From NCBI RefSeq assembly GCF_000308575.1, contig NZ_BAFZ01000007.1, positions 150,913-214,912 of the forward strand: a DNA stretch of 64,000 bases. Reading direction: 5' to 3'. The notes under the pieces are model-generated. The model saw nothing but the letters and a program-made list of their open reading frames with translations, was not told the origin of the DNA and did no database searches. The translations under genes were made by a program, and so were the position numbers. Shown here one piece after another: positions 7,700-16,045 of this stretch (its first letter is position 1; the number at the start of each line of letters is the position of its first letter). Origin of the DNA: Nocardia exalbida NBRC 100660 (lineage in GTDB: Bacteria; Actinomycetota; Actinomycetes; Mycobacteriales; Mycobacteriaceae).

Positions 7700-8724
7700 G
7701 CGATGCCTCGCGCGGCGCGATCGGAGTCGGTGTCCTCCCGCAGCGCCCGTGCGATCCGGGCACGATGCAGATCCGGTGTGCCCCAGGCCGAACGCAGTGC
7801 GGTCACCTTGGTCAACCACAGGGAGAGGTCGTACTCGGCGGTGTAACCGATCGCGCCGTGCACCTGGAGGGCGGCGCGAGCCGCACGGTAGGCGGCATCG
7901 CCGCAGGCGATCACGGCGGCCGACACGTCCCGGCTCCCGGTGGTTCCGGCCATGGTCAGCGCGGCCCGGTGGAGCAGTGGCTCGGCCAGGTCCAGCGCGA
8001 TCAGCACGTCCGCGAGCTTCTGCTTCACGGCCTGGAACTCGCCGATCGGCTTGCCGAACTGCTTGCGTTGCTTGGCGTATTCGGTCGACGCGTGCAGCAG
8101 CGCCTTGCCGGCGCCGAGCAGCTGAGCCGCGCAGGCCAGCGCGCCGGTGTCGAAGCCGGCGGCGGCGGCCGCGCGGATTTGATCGCCCTCGGCGACGGTC
8201 TCGGCCGCGGCGACCGTGCACAAGCGGCGGGCGGGATCGACCGATCGCACCAGGCCGGTGCGGTTCCCGGTGGACAGCTGATTCTCGCCGGCCAGCAGGA
8301 CCACCTCGGCGGTGTCGGCGTCCAGGGCGACGCCGGGGCCGAGCGGCGCGAAGGCGACGGTGCCGAGCGCCGCGCCCTCGGCGAAGCCGGGCAACCACCG
8401 TGCCGCCAGATCCTGGTCCGGAAGCGCTTGCAGCAGGGCCGGAATCGCCGCGGCGGTCTCCACCAGCGGTCCGGGCACGGCCGCGCGCCCGAGTTCCTGG
8501 AACGCCACGACCAGATCGATCGGCTCGGCGCCGATGCCGCCGTGCTGCTCCGCGACGGCCAGTCCGAGCACACCGGCGTCGGCCAGCTGCCGGATCAGCG
8601 CGCGACCCGGCCCGCTGTCGCCCGATGCCCACGCGCGCACGGCGGCGGGCACGCGGCCCGCTTCCAGCAGTTTGCGCAGGCTGGCGCCGAAATCGAGTTG
8701 TTCGGGGCTGAGCGCGAATCTCAT
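7696..8724 (-). CDS. fadE32: Acyl-CoA dehydrogenase FadE32-type
   Basis: A 342-residue acyl-CoA dehydrogenase subunit. Visible landmarks are VAEQHGGIGAEPIDLVVAFQ, the STEYAKQRKQFGKPIGEFQA stretch typical of the flavin-binding C-terminal domain, and ALQVHGAIGYTAEYDLSLWL. In M. tuberculosis FadE32 works with FadE31; it has been assigned to dehydrogenation of a ring-opened C/D-ring CoA thioester. Translationally coupled to fadE31 (ATGA overlap at 8721-8724). Its own stop overlaps the first repeat ATG. Confidence 0.83.
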   Translation of the reverse strand: MRFALSPEQLDFGASLRKLLEAGRVPAAVRAWASGDSGPGRALIRQLADAGVLGLAVAEQHGGIGAEPIDLVVAFQELGRAAVPGPLVETAAAIPALLQALPDQDLAARWLPGFAEGAALGTVAFAPLGPGVALDADTAEVVLLAGENQLSTGNRTGLVRSVDPARRLCTVAAAETVAEGDQIRAAAAAGFDTGALACAAQLLGAGKALLHASTEYAKQRKQFGKPIGEFQAVKQKLADVLIALDLAEPLLHRAALTMAGTTGSRDVSAAVIACGDAAYRAARAALQVHGAIGYTAEYDLSLWLTKVTALRSAWGTPDLHRARIARALREDTDSDRAARGIA

Positions 8725-9863
8725 CGGCTGCTTCCTCTCGGTAGTCCGAGCAGCCGCTCGGCGATGATGTTGCGCTGGATCTCGTTGGTGCCCGCGTAGA
8801 TCGGGCCGGACAGCGCGAACAGGTATCCGTCGGTCCACGGCCCGGAACGTTCCGCGGACGCGCCGAGCACGTCGAGCGCGGTCTCGTGCATGGCGATGTC
8901 CAGCTCGGACCAGAAGACCTTCGTGATCGAGGATTCCGCGCCCAGCTTGCCGCCCTCGTCGAGGCGGGTGACCGTGCCGAAGGTGTGCAGCCGGTAGGCC
9001 TCGCTGCCGATCCAGGCGTCCACCACGGCGTCGCGTTGTGCGGTGTTGTCCTCGTCGCCCGCCTCGCGCCACAGATCGATCAGCCGCTGGGCGGTGGCGC
9101 TGAACCGGCCGGGGCTGCGCAGCGAGAGACCGCGTTCGTTGCTGGAGGTGCTCATCGCCACCCGCCAGCCCTCGCCGGGTGCGCCGATCACATCGCGGTC
9201 GGGCACGAACACGTCGTCGAGGAAGATCTCCGCGAAGCCGGGTTCGCCGTCCAGCTGCGGGATCGGGCGCACCGAGACGCCGTCGGCGGTCAGCGGGAAC
9301 ATCACGTAGGTGAGTCCCTTGTGCCGCTCGGCCTCGGGATCGCTGCGGAACAGCCCGAACGCCCAGTCCGCGAAGGAGGCGCGCGAACTCCAGGTCTTCT
9401 GGCCGCTCAGCAGCCAGCCGCCGCTGGTGCGCCGGGCCGTCGAGCGGATACCGGCCAGGTCGCTGCCTGCTTCCGGCTCCGACCAGGCCTGCGCCCAGAT
9501 GTCGTCTCCGCGCGCCATCCGCGGCATGATCCGCTCCAGCTGTTCGGGCGTGCCGTGTTCGAACAGCGTGGGGGCCAGCAGGAATATGCCGTTCTGGCTG
9601 ACCCGCCCCGGCGCGCCCGCCGCGTAGTACTCCTGCTCGAACAGCACCCATTCCAGCAGCGAGGCGTCGCGCCCGCCGAACTCCTCCGGCCAGGCGACCA
9701 CCGAGAGCCGGGCGTCGGCGAGGGTGCGCTCCCAGGCGCGGTGCGCCTCGAATCCTGCCTTCGTGTCCATCGAGGCCAGCGGTTTCGCGGGTTTGTTCGC
9801 GGCGAGGAATTCGCGGACCTCCCGCTGGAATTCCTGGGTCGCCTGGTCGAGATCCAGATCCAC
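8721..9863 (-). CDS. fadE31: Acyl-CoA dehydrogenase FadE31-type
   Basis: A 380-residue acyl-CoA dehydrogenase with the full family signature: AWSEPEAGSDLAGIRSTA (acyl-CoA/FAD site), SGQKTWSSRASFADW, and the C-terminal GPIYAGTNEIQRNIIAERLLG. It is the alpha-type subunit expected to partner FadE32 and FadE33. The start is GTG at 9863, overlapping the TAG of the preceding enoyl-CoA hydratase by one base (TAGTG). A much longer frame running upstream is a shadow of that hydratase gene. Confidence 0.86.
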   Translation of the reverse strand: MDLDLDQATQEFQREVREFLAANKPAKPLASMDTKAGFEAHRAWERTLADARLSVVAWPEEFGGRDASLLEWVLFEQEYYAAGAPGRVSQNGIFLLAPTLFEHGTPEQLERIMPRMARGDDIWAQAWSEPEAGSDLAGIRSTARRTSGGWLLSGQKTWSSRASFADWAFGLFRSDPEAERHKGLTYVMFPLTADGVSVRPIPQLDGEPGFAEIFLDDVFVPDRDVIGAPGEGWRVAMSTSSNERGLSLRSPGRFSATAQRLIDLWREAGDEDNTAQRDAVVDAWIGSEAYRLHTFGTVTRLDEGGKLGAESSITKVFWSELDIAMHETALDVLGASAERSGPWTDGYLFALSGPIYAGTNEIQRNIIAERLLGLPRGSSR

Positions 9864-10768
9864 TACGTCGTTCCGTTCTGTTCTGCGGTGCCCGCCGACG
9901 CCTTCATCGACTTGGCGTTCATGCCGCCGAGGGAGTCGGCGCCGACTTCGGCGTTGTGCGCGTGCGCGAAGTGGTGCAGCCCGAAGACCGAGTCCATGCC
10001 CGACCGCATGCCCATCAGGTCCTCGGCCTGGTTGACCGCCTTCTTCGTCAGCGCGAGACCGAACTGCGGCATGGTGGCGATCTTCTCGGCCAGCGCCAGC
10101 GTCTCGGTCTCCAGCTCGGCGCGGGGCACCACCCGGTTGACCATGCCCCATTCCTTGGCCTGCGCGGCGCCGAACCGGTCGCCGGTGAACAGGAATTCCT
10201 TGGCCGCGCGCGGACCCATCACCCACGGGTGCGCGAAGTACTCGACGCCCGGAATACCCATGCGGACCACGGGATCGGAGAAGAACGCGTCGTCGGAGGC
10301 GATGATCAGATCGCACACCCAGGCCAGCATGAGCCCGCCCGCGATGCAGGCGCCCTGCACCATGGCGATGGTCGGCTTCGGAATCTCCCGCCAGCGCCTG
10401 CACATGCCGAGGTAGACCTCGAGTTCCCGGGCGAAGCGCTGATCGCCACCGGCGCGGTCCACGTGGTCCCACCACAGCGCCGCTTTGTTCTGGTACCGCA
10501 CGTGGTGATCGCGGCCCGGCGTGCCGATGTCGTGCCCGGCGCTGAAGTGTTTACCGTTGCCCGCCAGCACGATCACGCCGACCTCGGGGTCCTCCACGGC
10601 GCGCTCGAAGGCGGCGTCGATGGCGTAGGTCATCACCGAGTTCTGCGCGTTGCGGTAGTCCGGCCGGTTCAGCGTGACGATCGCGACGCGACCGCGCCGC
10701 TCATAGGTGACGACTTCACCTTCGTCCGGGATCGCCGGACCCTCGTTCGGGGTTGCCGGTTCCGACAT
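9863..10768 (-). CDS. Enoyl-CoA hydratase/isomerase family protein within the fadD3 operon
   Basis: A 301-residue crotonase. Seen are the N-terminal RVAIVTLNRPDYRNAQN, the oxyanion-hole segment GKHFSAGHDIG, and VQGACIAGGLMLAWVCDLIIASDDAFFSDPVVRMGIPG, which holds the second oxyanion glycine and the region where catalytic glutamates normally lie (here replaced by other residues, e.g. Asp 169). It overlaps fadD3 (TAATG) and fadE31 (TAGTG) by one base each, so it belongs to the same transcript. The M. tuberculosis fadD3-fadE31 pair has no such gene between them as I recall. The role in ring C/D breakdown is inferred from position only. Confidence 0.82.
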   Translation of the reverse strand: MSEPATPNEGPAIPDEGEVVTYERRGRVAIVTLNRPDYRNAQNSVMTYAIDAAFERAVEDPEVGVIVLAGNGKHFSAGHDIGTPGRDHHVRYQNKAALWWDHVDRAGGDQRFARELEVYLGMCRRWREIPKPTIAMVQGACIAGGLMLAWVCDLIIASDDAFFSDPVVRMGIPGVEYFAHPWVMGPRAAKEFLFTGDRFGAAQAKEWGMVNRVVPRAELETETLALAEKIATMPQFGLALTKKAVNQAEDLMGMRSGMDSVFGLHHFAHAHNAEVGADSLGGMNAKSMKASAGTAEQNGTT

Positions 10769-12333
10769 TACGACTTCTCCTCACGTAGTTGACGCTTGAG
10801 CACTTTCCCGGCGGCGCTGTAGGGCAGCTGGTCGCGGAATTCGACGACTCGCGGCACCTTGAAGTTGGCCAGCACGGTCGCCGCGTGTGCGCGCACCTGC
10901 TCCTCGGTGAGCGCCGAGCCGGGTTTGCGCACCACGTACGCCTTGCCCACCTCGCCCATCCTCGTGTCGGGCACGCCGACCACCGCCGACTCGGCCACGC
11001 CGTCCAGCCGGGCCAGCGCCTGTTCGACCTCGGCGGGATAGACGTTGAAGCCGCCGGAGATGTACATGTCCTTGAGCCGGTCGGTGATCTTCAGGTACCC
11101 GCGCTCGTCGATCGTGCCGATGTCGCCGGTGTGCAGCCAGCCGTCGGCATCGATCGTCTGCGCGGTGCTGTTCGGGTCGTCCAGGTAACCGAGCATCACG
11201 TTCGGCCCGCGCAGCAGGACCTCGCCCGCCTCGCCGAGGCGCAGCTCGAAATCCGCGATCGGCCTGCCGCAGGTGTTCGCGATGGTCTCGGCGTCGTCAT
11301 CGACCCGGCACATGGTGCCGAAGCCGGCGCTCTCGGACAGGCCGTAGGCGGTGATGACGACGTCGAAGGCCAGCTCCGAGCGCATCCGCTCGATCAGCAC
11401 CACCGGCACCGTCGCCGCGCCGGTGACGGCCACCCGCAGCGAACTCAGGTCGAATTCGGCGCGGCGCGGGAAATCCAGGATCGTCTGGTAGATCGTCGGC
11501 GGGCCGGGCAGCACGGTGACCCGCTCCGCGCCGATCAGCCGCATCGTCTCCGGCACGTCGAAGGTGACCTGCGGGATGATCGCGGCCCCGGTGACCAAGC
11601 AGGCGAGAATGCCCGCCTTGTATCCGAAGTTGTGGAAGAACGGGTTCACCACCAGATACCGGTCGTCGCTGCGCAAGGTGGCGCACTCGGCCCAGGCCCG
11701 CACCACCGACAGCGCCTGCCGGTGGGCGACCAGGGTGCCCTTGCTGCGGCCGGTGGTGCCGGAGGTGAACAGGATGTCGGAGATGTCCTCGGGGCGCACC
11801 GACTCGGCGCGCTGCTCGGCTTCGGCCACCGTCACCGGCGCGGCGACGGTCGCGAGTTCCGACCAGTCCAGCGCGGCGATGTCGGTGTTCTCGGTGCCCG
11901 GCTCGACCGGGATCACGACCACGGTATCGATGGCCAGGTCGGGCGCGCTCGTGCGCAGTTCGGCGAGCCGGTCGCGGCCGAGGAACGGCCCCGCGATGAA
12001 CAGCGCCTTCGCGTCCACTCGTCCGAGCACGTCGGCGGCCTCGTCGGCCACGTAGCGGGTGTTCAGCGGTACCAGTGCCGCTCCGGCGTAGTGCGCGGCC
12101 AGCGCGGCGACCACCCAGTGGTGCGTATTGGGCGCCCACATGGCCACGCGGTCGCCCACCCGCACGCCACGCGCGATCAGCGCCCGCGCCACTTCCTGGA
12201 CCGCCTCCAGCAATTGGGTCCAGTCCAGCCGGACTTCGCCGTCGGCGATCGCCGGGGCGTCGCCGAAGGTCCGGGCGGCGTGGTGCAGTGCCATCGGTGT
12301 CGTCTGTGCAGGGGTTGTCACGGTTGTCCTCAC
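10768..12333 (-). CDS. fadD3: HIP-CoA ligase FadD3
   Basis: A 521-residue ANL-family acyl-CoA ligase. AMP-binding signature ILFTSGTTGRSKGTLVAHRQ, then YGLSESAGFGTMC, GWLHTGDIG, KDMYISGGFNVYPAEVE and the C-terminal catalytic lysine in YSAAGKVLKRQL. Overall sequence closely follows M. tuberculosis FadD3, which activates the C/D-ring propionate (HIP) with CoA, the entry step to ring C/D degradation. First gene of a minus-strand operon; divergent from fadE30 with a KstR2-type site between. The start GTG at 12333 is provisional; in-frame GTG 12321 and ATG 12294 are alternatives. Confidence 0.92.
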   Translation of the reverse strand: MRTTVTTPAQTTPMALHHAARTFGDAPAIADGEVRLDWTQLLEAVQEVARALIARGVRVGDRVAMWAPNTHHWVVAALAAHYAGAALVPLNTRYVADEAADVLGRVDAKALFIAGPFLGRDRLAELRTSAPDLAIDTVVVIPVEPGTENTDIAALDWSELATVAAPVTVAEAEQRAESVRPEDISDILFTSGTTGRSKGTLVAHRQALSVVRAWAECATLRSDDRYLVVNPFFHNFGYKAGILACLVTGAAIIPQVTFDVPETMRLIGAERVTVLPGPPTIYQTILDFPRRAEFDLSSLRVAVTGAATVPVVLIERMRSELAFDVVITAYGLSESAGFGTMCRVDDDAETIANTCGRPIADFELRLGEAGEVLLRGPNVMLGYLDDPNSTAQTIDADGWLHTGDIGTIDERGYLKITDRLKDMYISGGFNVYPAEVEQALARLDGVAESAVVGVPDTRMGEVGKAYVVRKPGSALTEEQVRAHAATVLANFKVPRVVEFRDQLPYSAAGKVLKRQLREEKS

Positions 12334-12366
12334 CGTCCGCGAGTCACTTATGCGAGTGCTCTACAA

Positions 12367-12380
12367 AGCAAGTGCTTGGT
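12367..12380. promoter_or_regulatory. KstR2 box between fadD3 and fadE30
   Basis: AGCAAGTGCTTGGT matches the published KstR2 consensus AnCAAGnnCTTGnT at every fixed base. It sits 34 bases before the fadD3 start and 17 before the fadE30 start, so one repressor dimer can cover both promoters. TATCCT, a TANNNT box, lies at -12 to -7 of the fadE30 GTG. Confidence 0.9.
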
Positions 12381-12396
12381 AGGTTATCCTACCGGC

Positions 12397-13614
12397 GTGG
12401 GTGCGATCCAGACCTCAGAATCCGATACCGCCGCTCCGGACGGGCGGTTTTCCGCTGCGCAGGACGAGCGATTCGCCGCCGAGGTGCGCGAGTGGCTGGA
12501 GGAGAACCTCGACGGAGACTTCCGCGAGCTGCGCGGCCTCGGCGGTCCCGGCCGCGAACACGAGGCGTTCGACGAACGCCTCGCCTGGGACCGGCACCTG
12601 GCCGCGGCCGGGTGGACCTGCCTGGGCTGGCCGAAGGAGTACGGCGGCCGCGAGGCCACGGTGCGCCAGCAGGTGATCTTCCACGAGGAGTACGCCAAGG
12701 CGAACGCGCCCGCGCGGGTGTCGCACGTCGGCGAAGAACTGCTCGGCCCGACCCTGCTCGCGTTCGGCACGCAGGCGCAGAAGGACCGGTTCCTACCGGG
12801 CATCCGCAATGTCAGCGAACTGTGGTGCCAGGGCTATTCGGAACCGGGCGCGGGCTCCGACCTGGCCGCGATCACCACCGCCGCGCACCTGGACGGCGAC
12901 GAGTGGTCGATCAACGGGCAGAAGATCTGGACCTCGCTCGCGCACGTCGCGGACTGGTGCTTCGTCGTCGCCCGCACCGAGCGCGGGTCGGCCAGGCACA
13001 AGGGCCTGTCCTACCTACTGGTCTCGATGAAGCAGCCGGGCATCGACGTGCGCCCGATCATCCAGCTGACCGGCACGTCGGAATTCAACGAAGTCTTCTT
13101 CGACAACGCCCGCACCGCGGCCGACCTGGTGGTCGGCGAGCCGGGCGACGGGTGGCGCATCGCCATGGGCACGCTCACCTTCGAGCGCGGCATCTCCACC
13201 TTGGGCCAGCAGATCCGGTTCGCCCGGGAGCTGGCCGACATAGAGGCATTGGCCCGCCGCACCGGCGCGGCCGACGACCCGCTGATCGCCGATCGGATCG
13301 ATCGGGCCTGGGTCGGGCTGCGAGTGCTGCGCGCGCACGCCATGCGCACGATGGAAGGCGCGGGCGTGGACGACGGCGCGGGCCAGGCCTCGGTGGCGAA
13401 ACTGCTCTGGGCCAATTGGCATCGCGGCCTCGGCGAGCTGGCGATGGCCGTGCTCGGCGCTCGCGGCCTGGTGGCGGGCGAGGACGATCTCAACGAATGG
13501 CAGCGGCTGTATCTGTTCACCCGCGCCGACACCATCTACGGAGGTTCGAACGAAGTGCAGCGCAACATCATCGCCGAGCGCGTGCTCGGCCTACCCCGCG
13601 AGGCGCGCCCGTGA
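12397..13614 (+). CDS. fadE30: Acyl-CoA dehydrogenase FadE30-type
   Basis: A 405-residue acyl-CoA dehydrogenase. Landmarks: WPKEYGGREATVRQQVIFHEE, GYSEPGAGSDLAAITTAA, INGQKIWTSLAHVADW, and the C-terminal TIYGGSNEVQRNIIAERVLG. FadE30 acts early on the HIP-CoA side chain. GTG 12397 is the start: it has no ribosome site, but a TANNNT box stands seven bases away, as in leaderless mycobacterial genes. An open frame extends far upstream but is a shadow of fadD3. Its TGA overlaps the next gene (GTGA). Confidence 0.88.
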   Translation: MGAIQTSESDTAAPDGRFSAAQDERFAAEVREWLEENLDGDFRELRGLGGPGREHEAFDERLAWDRHLAAAGWTCLGWPKEYGGREATVRQQVIFHEEYAKANAPARVSHVGEELLGPTLLAFGTQAQKDRFLPGIRNVSELWCQGYSEPGAGSDLAAITTAAHLDGDEWSINGQKIWTSLAHVADWCFVVARTERGSARHKGLSYLLVSMKQPGIDVRPIIQLTGTSEFNEVFFDNARTAADLVVGEPGDGWRIAMGTLTFERGISTLGQQIRFARELADIEALARRTGAADDPLIADRIDRAWVGLRVLRAHAMRTMEGAGVDDGAGQASVAKLLWANWHRGLGELAMAVLGARGLVAGEDDLNEWQRLYLFTRADTIYGGSNEVQRNIIAERVLGLPREARP

Positions 13615-14408
13615 CCGGCCCGCTGTCGGTCGCCCCCGCGCCCGTCGCCGGGCACGGCCTGCTGACCGGGCGCGCCGCCGTGATCACCGCGGCCGCGGGC
13701 ACCGGCATCGGCTCGGCCACCGCGCGCAGGCTGCTGGCCGAGGGCGCGGACGTGGTGGTCTCCGACTGGCACGAGCGGCGTCTGACAGAGACCGCGACCG
13801 AGCTGGCCGGCGAGTTCCCGGACCGGCGGGTCGCCTCGATCCCGTGCGACGTGCAGCGCACCGAACAGGTGAACGCGCTGGTCCGCGGTGCCGCCGAAGC
13901 GCTCGGCCGGATCGACATCATGGTCAACAACGCCGGGCTCGGCGGGGAGACGCCCGTGGTCGACATGACCGACGAGCAGTGGGACCGAGTCCTCGACATC
14001 ACCCTCAACGGCACGTTCCGCTGCACCCGCGCCGCGCTCGGCTACTTCCGCGACGCGGGCCACGGCGGCGTCATCGTGAACAACGCCAGCGTGCTGGGCT
14101 GGCGCGCGCAGCACGGTCAGGCGCACTACGCCGCGGCGAAGGCGGGCGTCATGGCGTTGACCCGATGCAGCGCGATCGAGGCCGCCGAACTCGGCGTGCG
14201 GATCAACGCGGTGGCCCCGAGCATCGCCAGGCACGCCTTCCTGGACAAGGTCAGCTCCACCGAGTTGCTCGACCACCTGTCGGAGCGGGAGGCGTTCGGC
14301 CGCGCGGCCGAGCCGTGGGAGATCGCCGCGACGATCGCCATGCTGGCCAGCGACTACACCACCTACCTGACCGGCGAGGTGGTCTCGATCAGCAGCCAAC
14401 GCGCCTGA
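13611..14408 (+). CDS. ipdF: Short-chain dehydrogenase IpdF-type (5-hydroxy-HIC-CoA dehydrogenase)
   Basis: A 265-residue SDR. The cofactor motif is TAAAGTGIGSATARRLL, the NNAG motif is IMVNNAGLGG, and the catalytic Ser-Tyr-Lys is seen as NNASVLGW...HYAAAKAGV. In M. tuberculosis Rv3559c (IpdF) sits directly after fadE30, as here, and oxidises the 5-hydroxyl of the bicyclic CoA thioester. Start GTG 13611 overlaps the fadE30 stop (GTGA), giving translational coupling. Confidence 0.85.
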   Translation: MTGPLSVAPAPVAGHGLLTGRAAVITAAAGTGIGSATARRLLAEGADVVVSDWHERRLTETATELAGEFPDRRVASIPCDVQRTEQVNALVRGAAEALGRIDIMVNNAGLGGETPVVDMTDEQWDRVLDITLNGTFRCTRAALGYFRDAGHGGVIVNNASVLGWRAQHGQAHYAAAKAGVMALTRCSAIEAAELGVRINAVAPSIARHAFLDKVSSTELLDHLSEREAFGRAAEPWEIAATIAMLASDYTTYLTGEVVSISSQRA

Positions 14409-14607
14409 GCCGCAGCGCTTCCCGGGCTCGTCCGCGCCGCGCCGGGCGGACGAGCCGGCCCGGCGACCACCGAGCAGCCGGGTGTCCGCCGTCGCGGGCG
14501 AGACCTCGCGCGCCGTATTGCGATCGCCTTCTCGCATCGCGCACGCCAGCCGAAATGAGCGGCTGATCAGGTAGAAAAGGGCAAGCCGCGAGGGGTCGGG
14601 GTGTGCC

Positions 14608-15381
14608 ATGCTGGATGAGATCGGATCCGCGCTCGACAAGGGGGCGATGGCTATGGGCCTGGATCGCCCACCTGCCCGCGAACAACTGGAACTCGATGTG
14701 GTGCGCGAAGTCGTGCTGGCCAGGCGACGGCTCGACAGCCTCGTCCTCTCGGCGCTCACCCTCGGCGCCGAACTCATCGAGCACACCTCCGCAAGGGCCG
14801 TCGCCACGGCCGCCGTGCGCATTCTCGCGCAGCACGCCGTCGATGAGGGGGAGGTCGCCCGCGACCCGCGCCGCGCGCTGCGCGCCGATCTGGCGCGCGA
14901 CCGCGAGCGTGCCCGGCGCATCGGCCTCAGCGCCGATGGTACGGAGACCGAGCAGGAGCGGCGCAGGCAGCGCCAGACCGCCCTGCTGTGCGAGGTGCGC
15001 TCGGATCTGCTCGCGGTGGTCGCGAAATGCCGGAAATTCCGCTTCGACCAGGTGACTTTCGCCGACGAGATCGCGCAGGGCCTGTGCGCGGCCACCGACA
15101 AGCTGGTGGTCGAGGCCGATATGGACGCCTACCACGCCTGGCAGCGCGGCATGGTGCTCAAGCTGAGCGAGGAGCCCGTGCGCGGCGGCCCGCCCCGGGT
15201 GATGGCCACGGTGGACGCCGGTCCGGATCGCGGTCAGCTCACCGTGGAATGGGACAGTTGCGAACGCCGTCTCGCGCTCGTCGCGCGAATGGCGCGGGCG
15301 GGCGTCTCGCCCGTGATCATCTGCGATCGCCTGCTGGCCGATCTGTCGGTCTCCTCGCCGCTGCGCTACTCGGAGCGCTGA
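14608..15381 (+). CDS. Hypothetical protein between ipdF and kstR2
   Basis: A 257-residue, mostly helical, charged protein I do not recognise. It has no signal peptide or membrane span. A highly charged segment at about residues 90-128 (RALRADLARDRERARRIGL and EQERRRQRQ) looks like a long helix or coiled coil. The C-terminal part (VMATVDAGPDRGQLTVEWDSC) looks like a small beta unit. Two hundred bases separate it from ipdF, and it ends 17 bases before the KstR2 operator of kstR2, so it may be its own transcript. In M. tuberculosis a PPE gene occupies this position. A minus-strand frame covering the same bases has shadow-like composition and was not chosen. Confidence 0.6.
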   Translation: MLDEIGSALDKGAMAMGLDRPPAREQLELDVVREVVLARRRLDSLVLSALTLGAELIEHTSARAVATAAVRILAQHAVDEGEVARDPRRALRADLARDRERARRIGLSADGTETEQERRRQRQTALLCEVRSDLLAVVAKCRKFRFDQVTFADEIAQGLCAATDKLVVEADMDAYHAWQRGMVLKLSEEPVRGGPPRVMATVDAGPDRGQLTVEWDSCERRLALVARMARAGVSPVIICDRLLADLSVSSPLRYSER

Positions 15382-15394
15382 GCAGTACCTCTCG

Positions 15395-15412
15395 ACCAAG
15401 CAAGTGCTTGGT
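15395..15412. promoter_or_regulatory. KstR2 box in front of kstR2 (autoregulation)
   Basis: ACCAAGCAAGTGCTTGGT contains a perfect AnCAAGnnCTTGnT match (15399-15412) and also a longer perfect dyad with arms ACCAAGCA and TGCTTGGT around AG. It ends 14 bases before the kstR2 GTG; TACGAT at 15415-15420 is a TANNNT box at -12 to -7 of that start. Confidence 0.92.
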
Positions 15413-15426
15413 TGTACGATGGCCGT

Positions 15427-16035
15427 GTGCCCGCAACAGACGCCTCTAAATCAGCTCGGCGCAGTGAGTTGCTCGCCTTGGCGGCCGAATTGTTCGCCGA
15501 GCGTGGATTGCGCGCCACCACGGTGCGCGACATCGCCGACGCGGCCGGAATCCTCTCGGGGAGTCTCTATCACCACTTCGATTCCAAAGAGTCGATGGTG
15601 GACGAGATCCTGCGCGGGTTCCTCGACGAGCTGTTCGGCCGCTATCGCGAGATCGTCGCCTCCGGCCTGAGCGCGCGAGACACCTTGGAAGCCTTGGTGC
15701 TCGCCTCCTACGAGTCGTTCGACCGCTGGCACGCCGCGGTGGCGATCTACCAGACCGAGGCGAAGCGACTGCGCGACTCGGAGCGGTTCACCTACATCGC
15801 CGACTACAACCGCGAATTCCGCGAGCTGTGGCACCGGGTGCTCACCAACGGCGTGCGGGACGGCGCCTTCCGGCCGGAACTCGACGTCGAACTGGCCTAC
15901 CGCTTCCTGCGTGACACGGTCTGGGTCGCGGTGCGGTGGTACCGGCCGGGTGGGCCGATCACCGTCGAAAACCTCGCAAAGCAGTACCTGACCATCGTGC
16001 TCGACGGGCTCACCGTCCCCGAGCGCACCACGTAG
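15427..16035 (+). CDS. kstR2: TetR-family repressor KstR2
   Basis: A 202-residue TetR protein closely matching mycobacterial KstR2 (about 200 residues): ELLALAAELFAERGLRATTV, then DIADAAGILSGSLYHHFDSK as the recognition helix, and the C-terminal DTVWVAVRWYRPGGP, which is characteristic. KstR2 represses the HIP regulon and is released by HIP-CoA. The GTG at 15427 was chosen over a TTG at 15412 because the TTG lies inside the operator and the GTG has a well-placed TANNNT box. It is followed after 10 bases by fadA6, so both are probably co-transcribed under its own control. Confidence 0.93.
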   Translation: MPATDASKSARRSELLALAAELFAERGLRATTVRDIADAAGILSGSLYHHFDSKESMVDEILRGFLDELFGRYREIVASGLSARDTLEALVLASYESFDRWHAAVAIYQTEAKRLRDSERFTYIADYNREFRELWHRVLTNGVRDGAFRPELDVELAYRFLRDTVWVAVRWYRPGGPITVENLAKQYLTIVLDGLTVPERTT

Positions 16036-16045
16036 GAGTCCTTAC

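Noticed and set aside
7696..9651. 651-codon minus-strand frame fusing fadE31 and fadE32
   Set aside because: The first half is an alternative frame of fadE31; the real genes overlap by four bases at 8721-8724.
10789..13614. A single 941-codon plus-strand frame
   Set aside because: Its first 530 codons are the antisense of fadD3 with shadow-like composition; only the part from 12397 (fadE30) is protein-like.
13536..15399. Long minus-strand frames opposite ipdF and the unknown gene
   Set aside because: Shadow composition; the plus-strand genes have family motifs (ipdF) or better protein-like composition (14608).
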